In this document: piece by piece, positions 11,998 to 20,043 of the stretch
How positions within the stretch are numbered: position 1 is the first letter of the stretch
Layout: each line of letters opens with the position of its first letter
IMG/VR virus record: IMGVR_UViG_3300033145_000357
Coordinates: 1-43,645 of that record
DNA: 43,645 bases
Strand: one strand, 5' to 3'
From: a virus
Made by a program: the position numbers and the translations under genes
Notes under the pieces: model-generated
Database searches by the model: none
Told to the model about the DNA's origin: nothing
What the model saw: the letters and a program-made list of their open reading frames with translations, nothing else

Positions 11998-13416
11998 ATG
12001 CCCCCAAACTCAGTAAGTAGTTTTGATTTCTTAGCCCAAAAATATAAAATCAAATTTACCGACATGCAATTAACTGCACTCTGGCTTCTTAACCAATCAT
12101 ATACTAAGGAATTACTCTACGGAGGGGCTAAAGGTGGAGGCAAATCAGTTCTTCTATGTAGATATGCTTGGTTATATTGTAATGCTATAATTGACAAATT
12201 TGATATTCCTCCTTTAAAAAATCCCATACCTATTGGCTTTATGGGAAGACTTCAGGGAGTGGACTTTGACCATACAACACTTGAATCATGGAAACAGTTT
12301 ATTCCCGAAAGCGTTTACACAATTAACTACAAAAACAAAGAAATTGTCATAAGTAAACGTCTTAAAATCTACTACGGGGGACTTGACAACAAAAACATAG
12401 TTAACAAGTTTAATTCTTTTGAAATAGGATTTTTTTGTATTGACCAAGCAGAAGAGGTAGAAGAAGATAAATTAACCGAACTTAAACTTGCTTGCAGAAG
12501 AACTATTAATGGACAGAAAATTCCTTATAAATATGTTTATTCAGCCAATCCAAGAGACTGTTATCTAAAAGAGGCTTTTGTTCTTAATAAAAACAAGAAC
12601 GGAAGAATTTATTTACCAGCCTTACCATCGGATAATAGTTATCTGCCTGATAATTATGTATCGAGAATGGAGTACGTCCTACGGAATAGACCAGCTTTAT
12701 TAAAAGCTTACCGAGATGGATGTTGGGATGTTATGGCTGGTGCTGACCTTATTATTCAACTTGACTGGATTAAGAGAGCATACGAAACAAAACTTTATGG
12801 TGCTGAAAAAAGAGTAATAACTGTTGACCCTGCAAGATTCGGAGACGATGAGACCGTTATTTACGCTATGAAAAACACCGACATAGTTAAGAATAAAATT
12901 TTCGGGAAGCAGGATGAAGTTCATATCTCTAACGAAGTTGAATTAATGGCTCAATCATTTCATCCTTCGGTGATTGTAGTTGATGTTATAGGCGTGGGTG
13001 GTGGCGTGGCTTCTATTTTACGACAAAAAGCAAGGTCATGGAACTGGAAATGTATTATTATAGAGTTTAACGGTGCGGAAAGACAAAAGTCGGGTGTTCC
13101 TGCATACTTTTATAATAGACGAGCAGAAGCTACATGGTTAGCTGGAGAAATGTTCGGGGATAATAAGATACAACTAACCTTTGAAGATAAAGACCTTGAA
13201 AGAGAACTCAATGCTTATAAATATAAATTCAATGGAGACCAATTAATTGTTCAACCCAAAGCTGAAATAAAATTACCAAAAAATTTAGGAAAGTCTCCAG
13301 ACCACGGTGATGCGTATGTGATGGGACTTTGGGCTTTGCAGTTCTGTAGAAAAGAAGCAATAACCAGACAATTCTTTCACAAAACGCAAAGAAAGAGGAG
13401 CTACTTAACCGCTTAA
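11998..13416 (+). CDS. terL: Terminase large subunit
   Basis: A 472-residue packaging motor. The ATPase domain has Walker A GGAKGGGKS (residues 42-50), Walker B FFCIDQAEE (about 145-153) with the catalytic Glu, and a coupling motif YSANP. The RNase H-like nuclease has VDPARFGDDE (about 275), VVDVIGVGGG (about 327) and SPDHGDAYVMG (about 432), supplying the acidic metal ligands. Length and motifs are normal for TerL. It translocates DNA into the prohead at the portal and cuts the concatemer. AGGAGGTGA precedes ATG 11998. The phage belongs to the headful or P22-like packaging group by context; a promoter and RNA gene separate it from portal. Confidence 0.96.
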   Translation: MPPNSVSSFDFLAQKYKIKFTDMQLTALWLLNQSYTKELLYGGAKGGGKSVLLCRYAWLYCNAIIDKFDIPPLKNPIPIGFMGRLQGVDFDHTTLESWKQFIPESVYTINYKNKEIVISKRLKIYYGGLDNKNIVNKFNSFEIGFFCIDQAEEVEEDKLTELKLACRRTINGQKIPYKYVYSANPRDCYLKEAFVLNKNKNGRIYLPALPSDNSYLPDNYVSRMEYVLRNRPALLKAYRDGCWDVMAGADLIIQLDWIKRAYETKLYGAEKRVITVDPARFGDDETVIYAMKNTDIVKNKIFGKQDEVHISNEVELMAQSFHPSVIVVDVIGVGGGVASILRQKARSWNWKCIIIEFNGAERQKSGVPAYFYNRRAEATWLAGEMFGDNKIQLTFEDKDLERELNAYKYKFNGDQLIVQPKAEIKLPKNLGKSPDHGDAYVMGLWALQFCRKEAITRQFFHKTQRKRSYLTA

Positions 13417-13432
13417 CATAAGACAAAAATAG

Positions 13433-13467
13433 GTACACTTGACACCCAAACGAAAAAAGTGTACAAT
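13433..13467 (+). promoter_or_regulatory. Strong sigma70 promoter inside an 8-bp inverted repeat
   Basis: TTGACA (13439-13444), a 17-base spacer and TACAAT (13462-13467). An inverted repeat GTACACTT/AAGTGTAC (13433-13440/13457-13464) overlaps both boxes, suitable for a repressor dimer or for a hairpin at the end of the TerL transcript. A second TATAAT lies at 13477-13482. It drives the small gene at 13483 and the structured RNA behind it. Confidence 0.82.
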
Positions 13468-13482
13468 GTATGAGGTATAATA

Positions 13483-13635
13483 TTGAATAAAGCAGATACA
13501 ACAATAAAAAAAATAATTATCGAATTAAGAAAGATATTGAAAGAAAACCCCAACTTTACAGGACGTACAACGCAAGACTTCTGTCAAGGTGGGTTGACTA
13601 ACTTTAAGAAAATGGAAAACGTAAAAATTAAATGA
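13483..13635 (+). CDS. 50-residue DUF2292/YezD-like protein
   Basis: TTG start preceded by GAGGT at short distance, first protein residues MNKADTTIKKIII, then LRKILKENPNFTG and a C-terminal strand-turn-strand FCQGGLTNFKKMENVKIK. The pattern of a helix, FTG, a QGG turn and a final ENVKI strand recalls the small YezD/DUF2292 proteins and similar short phage proteins. Assignment is tentative. It is the only translated unit I see on the transcript that carries the structured RNA; it could also be just the 5' part of that RNA. Confidence 0.5.
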   Translation: MNKADTTIKKIIIELRKILKENPNFTGRTTQDFCQGGLTNFKKMENVKIK

Positions 13636-14059
13636 TTCACTCTTATAGAGTGAAGAGAACGGGTGCTATACCAAGTGTATAGACATTCTAATAGCTTGGG
13701 GGTGCTATTTATTTGTTGATGACAAACCCTTTATCAACCGCCTGCTGAAGTAGATAGCTACTAAAGGTAGGCTCTGGGGAAAGGTTCTATGTCGACTTGG
13801 AATATTCTTGTGATGAGGAATATTCTGAACCGAATACCCAGCAAATAGTCGCAGAGTTTAACTCGGAAAACGTTCCACCCCACTGATAAGAGCCCCTGGG
13901 CTCTTCGAAGGATAGGTGGGGTGGTCAAAAAAATTAAATAATGTACTCTTAACTGAGTACAAACAGAGACCGCTCGAAAGAAGTTCCCAATTAGGGAAAT
14001 TTCTCTGCCGAAGCTCTGATGTTTAACATCATGTTAGACATTGGGGCTTCTTTTTTTTT
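13636..14059 (+). ncRNA. Many-armed structured RNA between TerL and portal
   Basis: About 420 nt without a credible gene. Arms: TTCACTC/GAGTGAA (13636-13654); CTATAC/GTATAG (13666-13682); AATAGC/GCTATT (13690-13709); GTTGAT/ATCAAC (13715-13738); AGTAG/CTACT (13749-13762). A long nested arm has CTGGG, GGTTC and GAATATTC with their partners (13774-13841). CCACCCCAC/GTGGGGTGG (13875-13883/13916-13924) encloses AAGAGCC-CCTG-GGCTCTT; then come GTACTC/GAGTAC (13943-13960) and CAGAG...CTCTG with an inner TTCCC/GGGAA. At 13842-13889 AAATAGTC is followed by GCA and ten more codons (AEFNSENVPPH) and tandem TGA TAA, reminiscent of a tmRNA tag, though no tRNA-like ends are present. Promoter at 13439, terminator at 14010. 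Confidence 0.78.
14010..14059 (+). terminator. Intrinsic terminator of the structured RNA
   Basis: The stem GAAGCTC/GGGCTTC (14010-14016/14044-14050, one G-T pair) encloses a second small hairpin GATGTT/AACATC and is followed by nine T. It ends the RNA transcript 18 bases before the portal start; late read-through would be needed for the virion genes. Confidence 0.88.
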
Positions 14060-14077
14060 GGGATTTTTGGAGGAAAT

Positions 14078-15862
14078 ATGAATAGAACCGAAAAGGAATC
14101 TAAGTTAGGAAAATTCTGGGAAGAGGCTAAACGAGGAAGTAAGGTATGGAGAAATGAAGCTATTGAAAATTATGAGTTTACCTGTAATGACCAATGGGCT
14201 GCCTCAGATGAAGCCATCCTAAAAGAAGAAGAAAAACCATGTTTAACATTTAACCACGTTCTACCTATTATTAATTTACTCTCTGGAATGGAACGTCAAA
14301 ACAGAGCTGACATAAAAGCCTTTCCGAGAAAAGGTGGAACACGTATCATCGCAGATGCCTTCACTTCTTTAGTGAAACATTCTGTAGATTTATGTCATGG
14401 CGACACTGAACAATCCATGCAGTTTGTAGATGGGATTATATCAGGAAAAGGCTGGATAAAGACAGATATAAGCTATAAAAATGACAAAATCAATGGAGAC
14501 CTCGTTATGTCCAGAAGGTCACCTTTTGATATGTATGAAGACCCCAACGCTGATAGATATAACTTAAATGAATCTGCAAAATATATTTTTGAGTGTTTCT
14601 GGGGAGACAAAGAACAGATTAAACTTTTGTATTCTAAACACGCAAAAGACATCGAAAACTATAAACCCCAAGATGAAGACTTAACCATTGACGGAAAAGT
14701 TATAAAGAAATCAGACAAAGAAGATAGAACTCCTTCAGATTATAAATACCGACTAAAAGAAGTATGGTGGAAAAGTTATAAAAAACAACTCTTTTTAGTT
14801 GATGGAGCCACGATGAGTTTTAGTCCTGTTCATGATACCCAAAAAGAAGTTGTGAAAGTGTTAATGGAAAAAGAACGTAGATTAGCTGAAAACCAAAAGA
14901 GACGACCAAGATACAGAACAAAGGAATATGTAATTGAAGTTTTACATGTAACTACTATGTTAGGAGACATGATTTTAGAGGATATCGAAGACCCCTATCA
15001 TGGAATGACTCTATTCCCTATACAAAGATTCTGTCCTTACTGGTTTGATGGGATTATTTTTGGAGTAGTTGAAGGGCTTAAAGACCCACAGAGAGAGATT
15101 AATAAAAGGTCTTCTCAAATGCTTCATATACTTAATCATACAGCTAACACGGGTTGGATTGTGAATGAAGCAGAAGGAAGAACTATAGATTTAATAGAAA
15201 AAGAAGGTTCACATCCTGGAGTCGTAGTCACCTGGAATCAAAAAGAACCCAGAAAAATAGAGCCTAATAAATTCCCCGATGGGCTGTTCATTTTAAAGCA
15301 AGATGATGAAGCAAGTATGAAAAAGATATCGGGTCTTAATCCTGACATTTTAGGTCAAGGAGATAAGAGAACTGATTCGGGAATTGCCATCTTACGAAGG
15401 CAACGTCAGGGAGCAACTATAAGTGAACCTGTTTATGATAATTTCCGATTAAGTCAAAGAATCTTCGGGGAAACAGTAATTGAAATGATTAGACATTCTA
15501 AAGTTTACTCCCCAGCCGAAGTTGCTCACATAATGCAAGATGAGAAAGGAGTCGATGTTGAACAACTTTACAAGGCAATGAAATCTTGGGCGGTTGGCAG
15601 ATATGGATACAAGGTTGAGCAACAACCGAATATGCCGACTATCCGAATGGCTAACTTAGAAGTTTTGATGAATTTAGCTCAAAGTGGTCTTCCAATTCCA
15701 ATAGATGTAATTTTGGAGAATAGCGATATTCCAAACAAGGAAGAAATTGTTCAACGAGTTAGAGAAGAAGCTCAACGAGTTGCTCAAGAAGAACAGCAAC
15801 GACCAGCACAAAAAGGAAAAGCAAGCCCGCCAAAAACGGAATCAATGGTGGGCAAGGTTTAA
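14078..15862 (+). CDS. Portal protein, P22-like
   Basis: A 594-residue protein. The opening (FWEEAKRGSKVWRNEAIENYEF, then DQWAASDEA and an LTFNHVLPIINLLSGMERQNR segment) is the hallmark of the P22-type portal family. The core contains RSPFDMYEDPNA and the ISGLNPDILGQGDKRTDSG region, and the end is a Gln/Pro-rich tail. It forms the dodecameric ring at the capsid vertex through which TerL pumps DNA. GGAGG lies before the ATG. Size is normal for the family, lacking a long barrel extension. Confidence 0.92.
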   Translation: MNRTEKESKLGKFWEEAKRGSKVWRNEAIENYEFTCNDQWAASDEAILKEEEKPCLTFNHVLPIINLLSGMERQNRADIKAFPRKGGTRIIADAFTSLVKHSVDLCHGDTEQSMQFVDGIISGKGWIKTDISYKNDKINGDLVMSRRSPFDMYEDPNADRYNLNESAKYIFECFWGDKEQIKLLYSKHAKDIENYKPQDEDLTIDGKVIKKSDKEDRTPSDYKYRLKEVWWKSYKKQLFLVDGATMSFSPVHDTQKEVVKVLMEKERRLAENQKRRPRYRTKEYVIEVLHVTTMLGDMILEDIEDPYHGMTLFPIQRFCPYWFDGIIFGVVEGLKDPQREINKRSSQMLHILNHTANTGWIVNEAEGRTIDLIEKEGSHPGVVVTWNQKEPRKIEPNKFPDGLFILKQDDEASMKKISGLNPDILGQGDKRTDSGIAILRRQRQGATISEPVYDNFRLSQRIFGETVIEMIRHSKVYSPAEVAHIMQDEKGVDVEQLYKAMKSWAVGRYGYKVEQQPNMPTIRMANLEVLMNLAQSGLPIPIDVILENSDIPNKEEIVQRVREEAQRVAQEEQQRPAQKGKASPPKTESMVGKV

Positions 15863-15896
15863 ATATATTACTTACTTGTCAGTCATAATAAAAATA

Positions 15897-15944
15897 CTGC
15901 CTAAAGGCAGGTAATGTCCTCACTGGAAGGTTTCCAGGATTACC
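15897..15944 (+). promoter_or_regulatory. Structured leader before the scaffold gene
   Basis: A hairpin CTGCCT/AGGCAG (15897-15910) is followed by a longer element in which GGTAAT (15910-15915) pairs with ATTACC (15939-15944) and encloses CTGGAA/TTCCAG (15923-15937). It ends 30 bases before the scaffold start and may regulate scaffold and coat translation or processing. Confidence 0.55.
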
Positions 15945-15973
15945 GAACCTCACGGGTGGAAGGAGGAATTAAC

Positions 15974-16711
15974 ATGGAAGAAGGAAAACAGGAAGAAAAA
16001 ACCTATACCGAGACTGAATACAAAGGCATAATCAAGGACTTGCAAAGTGAAAGAAGCAAACGTCAGGAAACCGAATTTCAACTGAGTCAAAGCAAAGGAG
16101 ACTTAGATTCTCTACGGAAAACTGTTGAAGAATTGAAAAATTCCAAACCAACAGAGCTTGTTTCAGAAAAATTGGAATTTGAAGGTAAAGACGATGATTA
16201 TGCAACCGTAAAAGAAGTCAAAAAAAACTTGAAACGCCTCGAAAAAGAAGCTATTGCCAAAACGAAAGCGGCACAAAAAGCAGCGAAAACTGCTGCTGAT
16301 TACGAGGAAGCAAAAGTGAAATATGACAACTCTTGTCGGTTAGCAGAAGACAAATATAGTCGTTTGGCAAGTGTCGGTTTAGATTTTAAAACAGTTTATC
16401 AAAAAGCCATCAAACGGATTGGTAACAACAAATATGAACAAGCAGCAATTTTTCACTCAAAGAATCCGGGCGAAAAGCTCTATAAGATAGGCTGTGAAGA
16501 CCCTGAAATAAAAGCAAAACTTGATTTAGAAGAAAATCAAGAACTCCTTAATTCTATGGATAGCCGCAAAGTAGACAAAGATGGCTTAAAGGGTGGCAAG
16601 GTAAAAGATGGAGAACTTTATACATTTGAAAAAGTTCAAGGAATGACTACGAAGCAAATTATGGAACACTTACCTGAAATCCAAAAAGCTCAGAAGAAAT
16701 GGAAAAAATAG
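15974..16711 (+). CDS. Scaffolding protein
   Basis: A 245-residue highly charged protein starting MEEGKQEEKTYTE; ATG 15974 has AGGAGG at the right distance, so an upstream in-frame ATG is rejected. Long coiled-coil region with LQSERSKRQETEFQLSQSK, Lys/Glu-rich centre and acidic end. Position directly between portal and coat and its composition identify it as the internal scaffold that guides prohead assembly and is later expelled. Confidence 0.82.
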   Translation: MEEGKQEEKTYTETEYKGIIKDLQSERSKRQETEFQLSQSKGDLDSLRKTVEELKNSKPTELVSEKLEFEGKDDDYATVKEVKKNLKRLEKEAIAKTKAAQKAAKTAADYEEAKVKYDNSCRLAEDKYSRLASVGLDFKTVYQKAIKRIGNNKYEQAAIFHSKNPGEKLYKIGCEDPEIKAKLDLEENQELLNSMDSRKVDKDGLKGGKVKDGELYTFEKVQGMTTKQIMEHLPEIQKAQKKWKK

Positions 16712-16726
16712 AAAGGAGAAGAATAA

Positions 16727-17557
16727 ATGGCGATTTTAAACTTTATACCCCAATTATGGTCAGCAACCATAATGGATACTCTGAGAAAGTCTCACGTATT
16801 TGGTAAAGTTTGTAGATGTGAATTTGAAGGCGATATAAAAAACGTTGGAGATTCTATCAAGATAAACGGTATTGGAGAAATTGATATCGGTGATTATGTA
16901 AAGGAAGCTGATGGCGGAACTGATATCACTGTACAGAAATTATCCGATGCTGGCGTTGTCATGACAATCGACCAGGCTAAATATTTTGCTTTCAGACTTG
17001 ATGACGTTGATAAACTTCAAGCTAATGCTGCCTTAATGAAGGCTGCTGCAAGTAAGGCTGCTTATCGGTTAAAAGATACTGCGGATTCACGAATTAATAC
17101 CGTGATGAAAGCACAGAATAACTTAACCACAACTACGGATGGTAGTGTAGATACTGCAACCGTTATAAGTGACACAGCTGAAATGTATTTAGCATTAGAC
17201 GAAGTAAACGTCCCTGATGAAGAAAAATGGATAATTTTAGCCCCTTGGATGGTTATTAAACTTCAATTAGCTGGAATAGTCCACGCTGAAGACCTCAAAG
17301 GAAACATCAATGGATTTGTCACTAATCAATTAGGTTTTGATATATATAAATCTAACAACTTAACCGTAACTGCTCCATTAGCTGGTTCTTATGGTGCTGT
17401 AGCTTTTGTAGAACAAATCATAAAGACCGAAGCTTATAGAGTAGAAAAGAGATTCTCAGACGCTATAAAGGGATTGCATGTTTACGGAGTTAAAGTCATC
17501 AAACCTAACGAATTAGTCGAAGGTAACTGGACTGAAACTGCAGAAACTGCAATATAA
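16727..17557 (+). CDS. Major capsid protein, P22 coat-like
   Basis: A 276-residue protein starting MAILNFIPQLWSATI, the usual opening of the P22/coat-like capsid family (HK97 fold). It has an IKINGIGEIDIGDYVKEADG strand region, VVMTIDQAKYFAFRLDD, a helical spine (MKAAASKAAYRLKDTADS), WIILAPWMV and a final FSDAIKGLHVYGVKVIKP strand. Shorter than P22 coat, so the inserted domain is missing. It forms the icosahedral shell. A strong GGAGAAG site and a terminator directly after it suggest high expression. Confidence 0.92.
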   Translation: MAILNFIPQLWSATIMDTLRKSHVFGKVCRCEFEGDIKNVGDSIKINGIGEIDIGDYVKEADGGTDITVQKLSDAGVVMTIDQAKYFAFRLDDVDKLQANAALMKAAASKAAYRLKDTADSRINTVMKAQNNLTTTTDGSVDTATVISDTAEMYLALDEVNVPDEEKWIILAPWMVIKLQLAGIVHAEDLKGNINGFVTNQLGFDIYKSNNLTVTAPLAGSYGAVAFVEQIIKTEAYRVEKRFSDAIKGLHVYGVKVIKPNELVEGNWTETAETAI

Positions 17558-17564
17558 TAATAAT

Positions 17565-17592
17565 AACAGCCCTCTTTTATGGGGGCTGTTTG
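17565..17592 (+). terminator. Terminator after the coat gene
   Basis: The stem AACAGCCC/GGGCTGTT (17565-17572/17583-17590) has a ten-base loop and is followed by TTGGAATTTT. It is likely partial, giving more coat transcript than downstream structural transcript. Confidence 0.7.
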
Positions 17593-17622
17593 GAATTTTA
17601 AGATAAGAAAGGAGAGAATAAC

Positions 17623-17991
17623 ATGGCTACTACGTTAACACCTATTAGTTTGGTATGGAATACACTAACTGCAACAGCTTTTACTGCATTAGGCGATGAT
17701 GGAACAGCAGAAACATTTGAAATAATTCCAACAGTTCCAGATTGTAGAAGACTCATAATCATAATCGAAAATAAAGAACCAGCTGAAGATTTAGCTATTT
17801 CAGTAACAGCGGGAGATTATTGGTATGCGGGTTCTGCCTTAACTGGCACACTTCAAGAAGATACTATGCACATGATAGTGCTTGAGAGTGCTGGATATAA
17901 GGATAAAGATGATGATAAAATTAGTATCGTTTTAACACCTAATGCTGCTGCTACTGTTTGTGCGGAGATTGCTGCCATTCAAATACCATAA
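17623..17991 (+). CDS. Small beta-rich virion protein (head decoration candidate)
   Basis: A 122-residue protein, Thr/Ala-rich with alternating hydrophobics (RRLIIIIENKEPAEDLAISV, KISIVLTPNAAATVC), reading as a beta sandwich. Located alone between two terminators directly after coat, in the place where decoration or cement proteins are encoded. Function is inferred from position only. Confidence 0.65.
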   Translation: MATTLTPISLVWNTLTATAFTALGDDGTAETFEIIPTVPDCRRLIIIIENKEPAEDLAISVTAGDYWYAGSALTGTLQEDTMHMIVLESAGYKDKDDDKISIVLTPNAAATVCAEIAAIQIP

Positions 17992-18008
17992 ACTAAATCC
18001 ACGTGGAT

Positions 18009-18041
18009 AGAGGATGGGTTAGACCCCCTTTCCCATCCTCT
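18009..18041 (+). terminator. Terminator after the decoration candidate
   Basis: The stem AGAGGATGGG/CCCATCCTCT (18009-18018/18032-18041), 10 perfect pairs with a 13-base loop, is followed by TTAATT. The short T tract suggests partial termination. Confidence 0.7.
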
Positions 18042-18058
18042 TTAATTAAGGAGGAACT

Positions 18059-18325
18059 ATGAAATTTTTTTCGAAAAGACAAAGTATGTCTGTAATAGAT
18101 AAGCTATCGAAAAAGAGGATAGCCTTGTTTAAAGATGGTGAATTCGAGACAGATGATAAAAGTTTGATTAAGAAATTAAAACCATATTTTAAACATGAAG
18201 GGGCAAAGGTAAAAGCGAAAGTTTTAAATTATTGGGAATTAAAAGAGAAAGCAATTAAAAAAGGGGTATATAAAAAAAATATGAAGAAAGCCGAAATATT
18301 AAAGGCTTTAGAAGAGGTGAAATAA
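18059..18325 (+). CDS. Small basic protein with SAP/Rho-N-like C terminus
   Basis: An 88-residue basic protein. Residues 25-50 (FKDGEFETDDKSLIKKLKPYF) resemble the small virion-associated proteins in which a head segment precedes a SAP- or Rho N-like helix-extended-loop-helix; the latter fits residues 58-88 (NYWELKEKAIKKGV...MKKAEILKALEEV). It starts after GGAGG. Possible DNA- or head-binding role. Confidence 0.6.
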   Translation: MKFFSKRQSMSVIDKLSKKRIALFKDGEFETDDKSLIKKLKPYFKHEGAKVKAKVLNYWELKEKAIKKGVYKKNMKKAEILKALEEVK

Positions 18326-19153
18326 ATGATTGACCCAAAAATGAGCATTGAAAGAACCGTAACTTTTCCAGACGAAACTTATGATACAGGTTCTGACTGT
18401 GATGAAAGTAATGCTTCGGGACAAAAAGTAGTCAAAGTAGCTGCACCTACCTCTACTATGGTATCGGGAGATAGAGTAATACTTGGCAGAGGGACAGCAA
18501 GAGAGGAAGAACAGGTTATCGATAGTGTTAGTGCTGATGTGTCTATAACCTTATTAGCCAATCTTACTTACAATCATACAGTAGACGCTAATACAACAGT
18601 AGACGCTGATTCTGCTGCTGCTCAAAAAGTGCTTAATGTTGCTGCTACTACTAATTTTTTAGCAGGTGAGACAATTATAATTGATTCAGGCGGAGCAAAA
18701 GAAGAAAGCGGAGTTATAGATAGTGTTCAAGCTGGAGTATCTTTAACTTTAGTAGATAATTTAACAAATACTCATCTTGGAGGAGATGCTGCCGCAGTTG
18801 CTCAAACAGGAGTAGCTGGAGTAGTTGAAGTAATAATGAGAGATACTTCTACAGTATTAAATAAAAAGGGCTACAAGAGATTATGTCTAATACTTCCTTC
18901 GGGCTGGTCTACTGCTGGGATAACTTTTTTAGGTTGTCTTACATCTGACGGAACTTTTCAACAGGTAGTCAAGGGTTCTGATGTAGCCGAAGTAGCTGTA
19001 GCGAGTGTGGCTGCCAGCAAATCTATAGGTTTAGATGGAACTATAAGAGAAGCACTCGAAGTAATACCCTTTATTAAGATACGTTCAGGAACAGCTACGA
19101 CACCAGTTGACCAGGGAGACGATTTAACAATAGGTATACGATTAATGAGGTGA
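18326..19153 (+). CDS. Virion protein with two tandem beta repeats
   Basis: A 275-residue protein. Two ~60-residue repeats: the first has ASGQKVVKVAAP, GDRVILGRGTAREEE and VIDSVSADVSITLLANLTYNHT (about 30-90); the second AAAQKVLNVAAT, AGETIIIDSGGAKEE and VIDSVQAGVSLTLVDNLTNTH (about 95-155). The same repeat occurs twice in the protein at 20044. The C-terminal half is a separate beta domain (KRLCLILPSGWSTAGITFLG). Probably exposed on the head or connector. Confidence 0.7.
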   Translation: MIDPKMSIERTVTFPDETYDTGSDCDESNASGQKVVKVAAPTSTMVSGDRVILGRGTAREEEQVIDSVSADVSITLLANLTYNHTVDANTTVDADSAAAQKVLNVAATTNFLAGETIIIDSGGAKEESGVIDSVQAGVSLTLVDNLTNTHLGGDAAAVAQTGVAGVVEVIMRDTSTVLNKKGYKRLCLILPSGWSTAGITFLGCLTSDGTFQQVVKGSDVAEVAVASVAASKSIGLDGTIREALEVIPFIKIRSGTATTPVDQGDDLTIGIRLMR

Positions 19154-19157
19154 AGAA

Positions 19158-20033
19158 ATGATTGAAAAATCAGATTTAATCAACACGGTCAACCAAACAT
19201 TGAATCGAAGCTATTGTGCTGGGAATGAAACGACTACATGTCTAAAGGATATCACAGCAGCAACTAAAGCTAACCCCTGTAATATACAATCAACCGCACA
19301 TGGTTATTCTACTGGGGACAGAATTTGGATTAAAGATGTAGTGGGAATGACCGAAATAAACAATAAACATTTTACAATAACCAAAGTTGACGCAGATAAC
19401 TTTACTCTTGGTGTGGATTCAACTGCATATACTGCTTATACATCGGGTGGAACTTGTGTTAGAGACGATTTAGATAAAAAGATAATAATTACTTTACAGG
19501 ATTTATCCCAGAAGGGTGATTTTCTACAAGATGAATTTAAGAGGGTAACAATAGCTGATAGAGATTACTATAGTTTACCTGATAATTTTAAGAGACTATT
19601 ATTTGTAGGAATGAAAAGCTCTGATGACGCAACAATATATAGACCTTTAGAATATGAAACATTTGCAGAATATAAGAATGGTCTCTATTATTCTAATGAT
19701 ACAGGAACTCCTAAACTTTACACTTGGGAAAGTGGATTTATGTATCCACGACCAATACCTGACGCTGTTTATAATATGTATTGGTGGTATTCCTATTATC
19801 ATAAAAAAACAGTAACTGTTGATTCTGTGGAATACGATGCTTGTGATTATATATTATTCAAAAATCATTTCCAAGAAGTTGTTGAATTTGGACTTCTCTA
19901 TAGGGTGGCTTTAAGTTTAGGATTAGATAATGATGTGAAGAAGTTTAAAAGTTTATATGAATTACAAGTGGCTATTCATCGAGCCGACATAAAGAGACAC
20001 CCAAAAATTGCACGCTACAGAGATGGGATGTGA
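19158..20033 (+). CDS. Head-tail connector, P22 gp4-like, with inserted beta domain
   Basis: A 291-residue protein. The N-terminal helix DLINTVNQTLNRSY and the C-terminal helical part (LFKNHFQEVVEFGLLYRVALSLG...ELQVAIHRADIKRHP) fit P22 tail accessory factor gp4-like connectors. Between them is an inserted beta domain (CNIQSTAHGYSTGDRIWIKDV ... FTITKVDADNFTLGVDST) of the FCCH-like type often found in phage proteins. It should close the portal and carry the tail machine. Confidence 0.75.
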   Translation: MIEKSDLINTVNQTLNRSYCAGNETTTCLKDITAATKANPCNIQSTAHGYSTGDRIWIKDVVGMTEINNKHFTITKVDADNFTLGVDSTAYTAYTSGGTCVRDDLDKKIIITLQDLSQKGDFLQDEFKRVTIADRDYYSLPDNFKRLLFVGMKSSDDATIYRPLEYETFAEYKNGLYYSNDTGTPKLYTWESGFMYPRPIPDAVYNMYWWYSYYHKKTVTVDSVEYDACDYILFKNHFQEVVEFGLLYRVALSLGLDNDVKKFKSLYELQVAIHRADIKRHPKIARYRDGM

Positions 20034-20043
20034 TTAGGAATAA

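Noticed and set aside
13875-13924. Hammerhead-like CTGATAA next to a hairpin and GAA
   Set aside because: The conserved CTGATGA and GAAA core is not intact (G8 replaced, GAA misplaced), so no ribozyme call.
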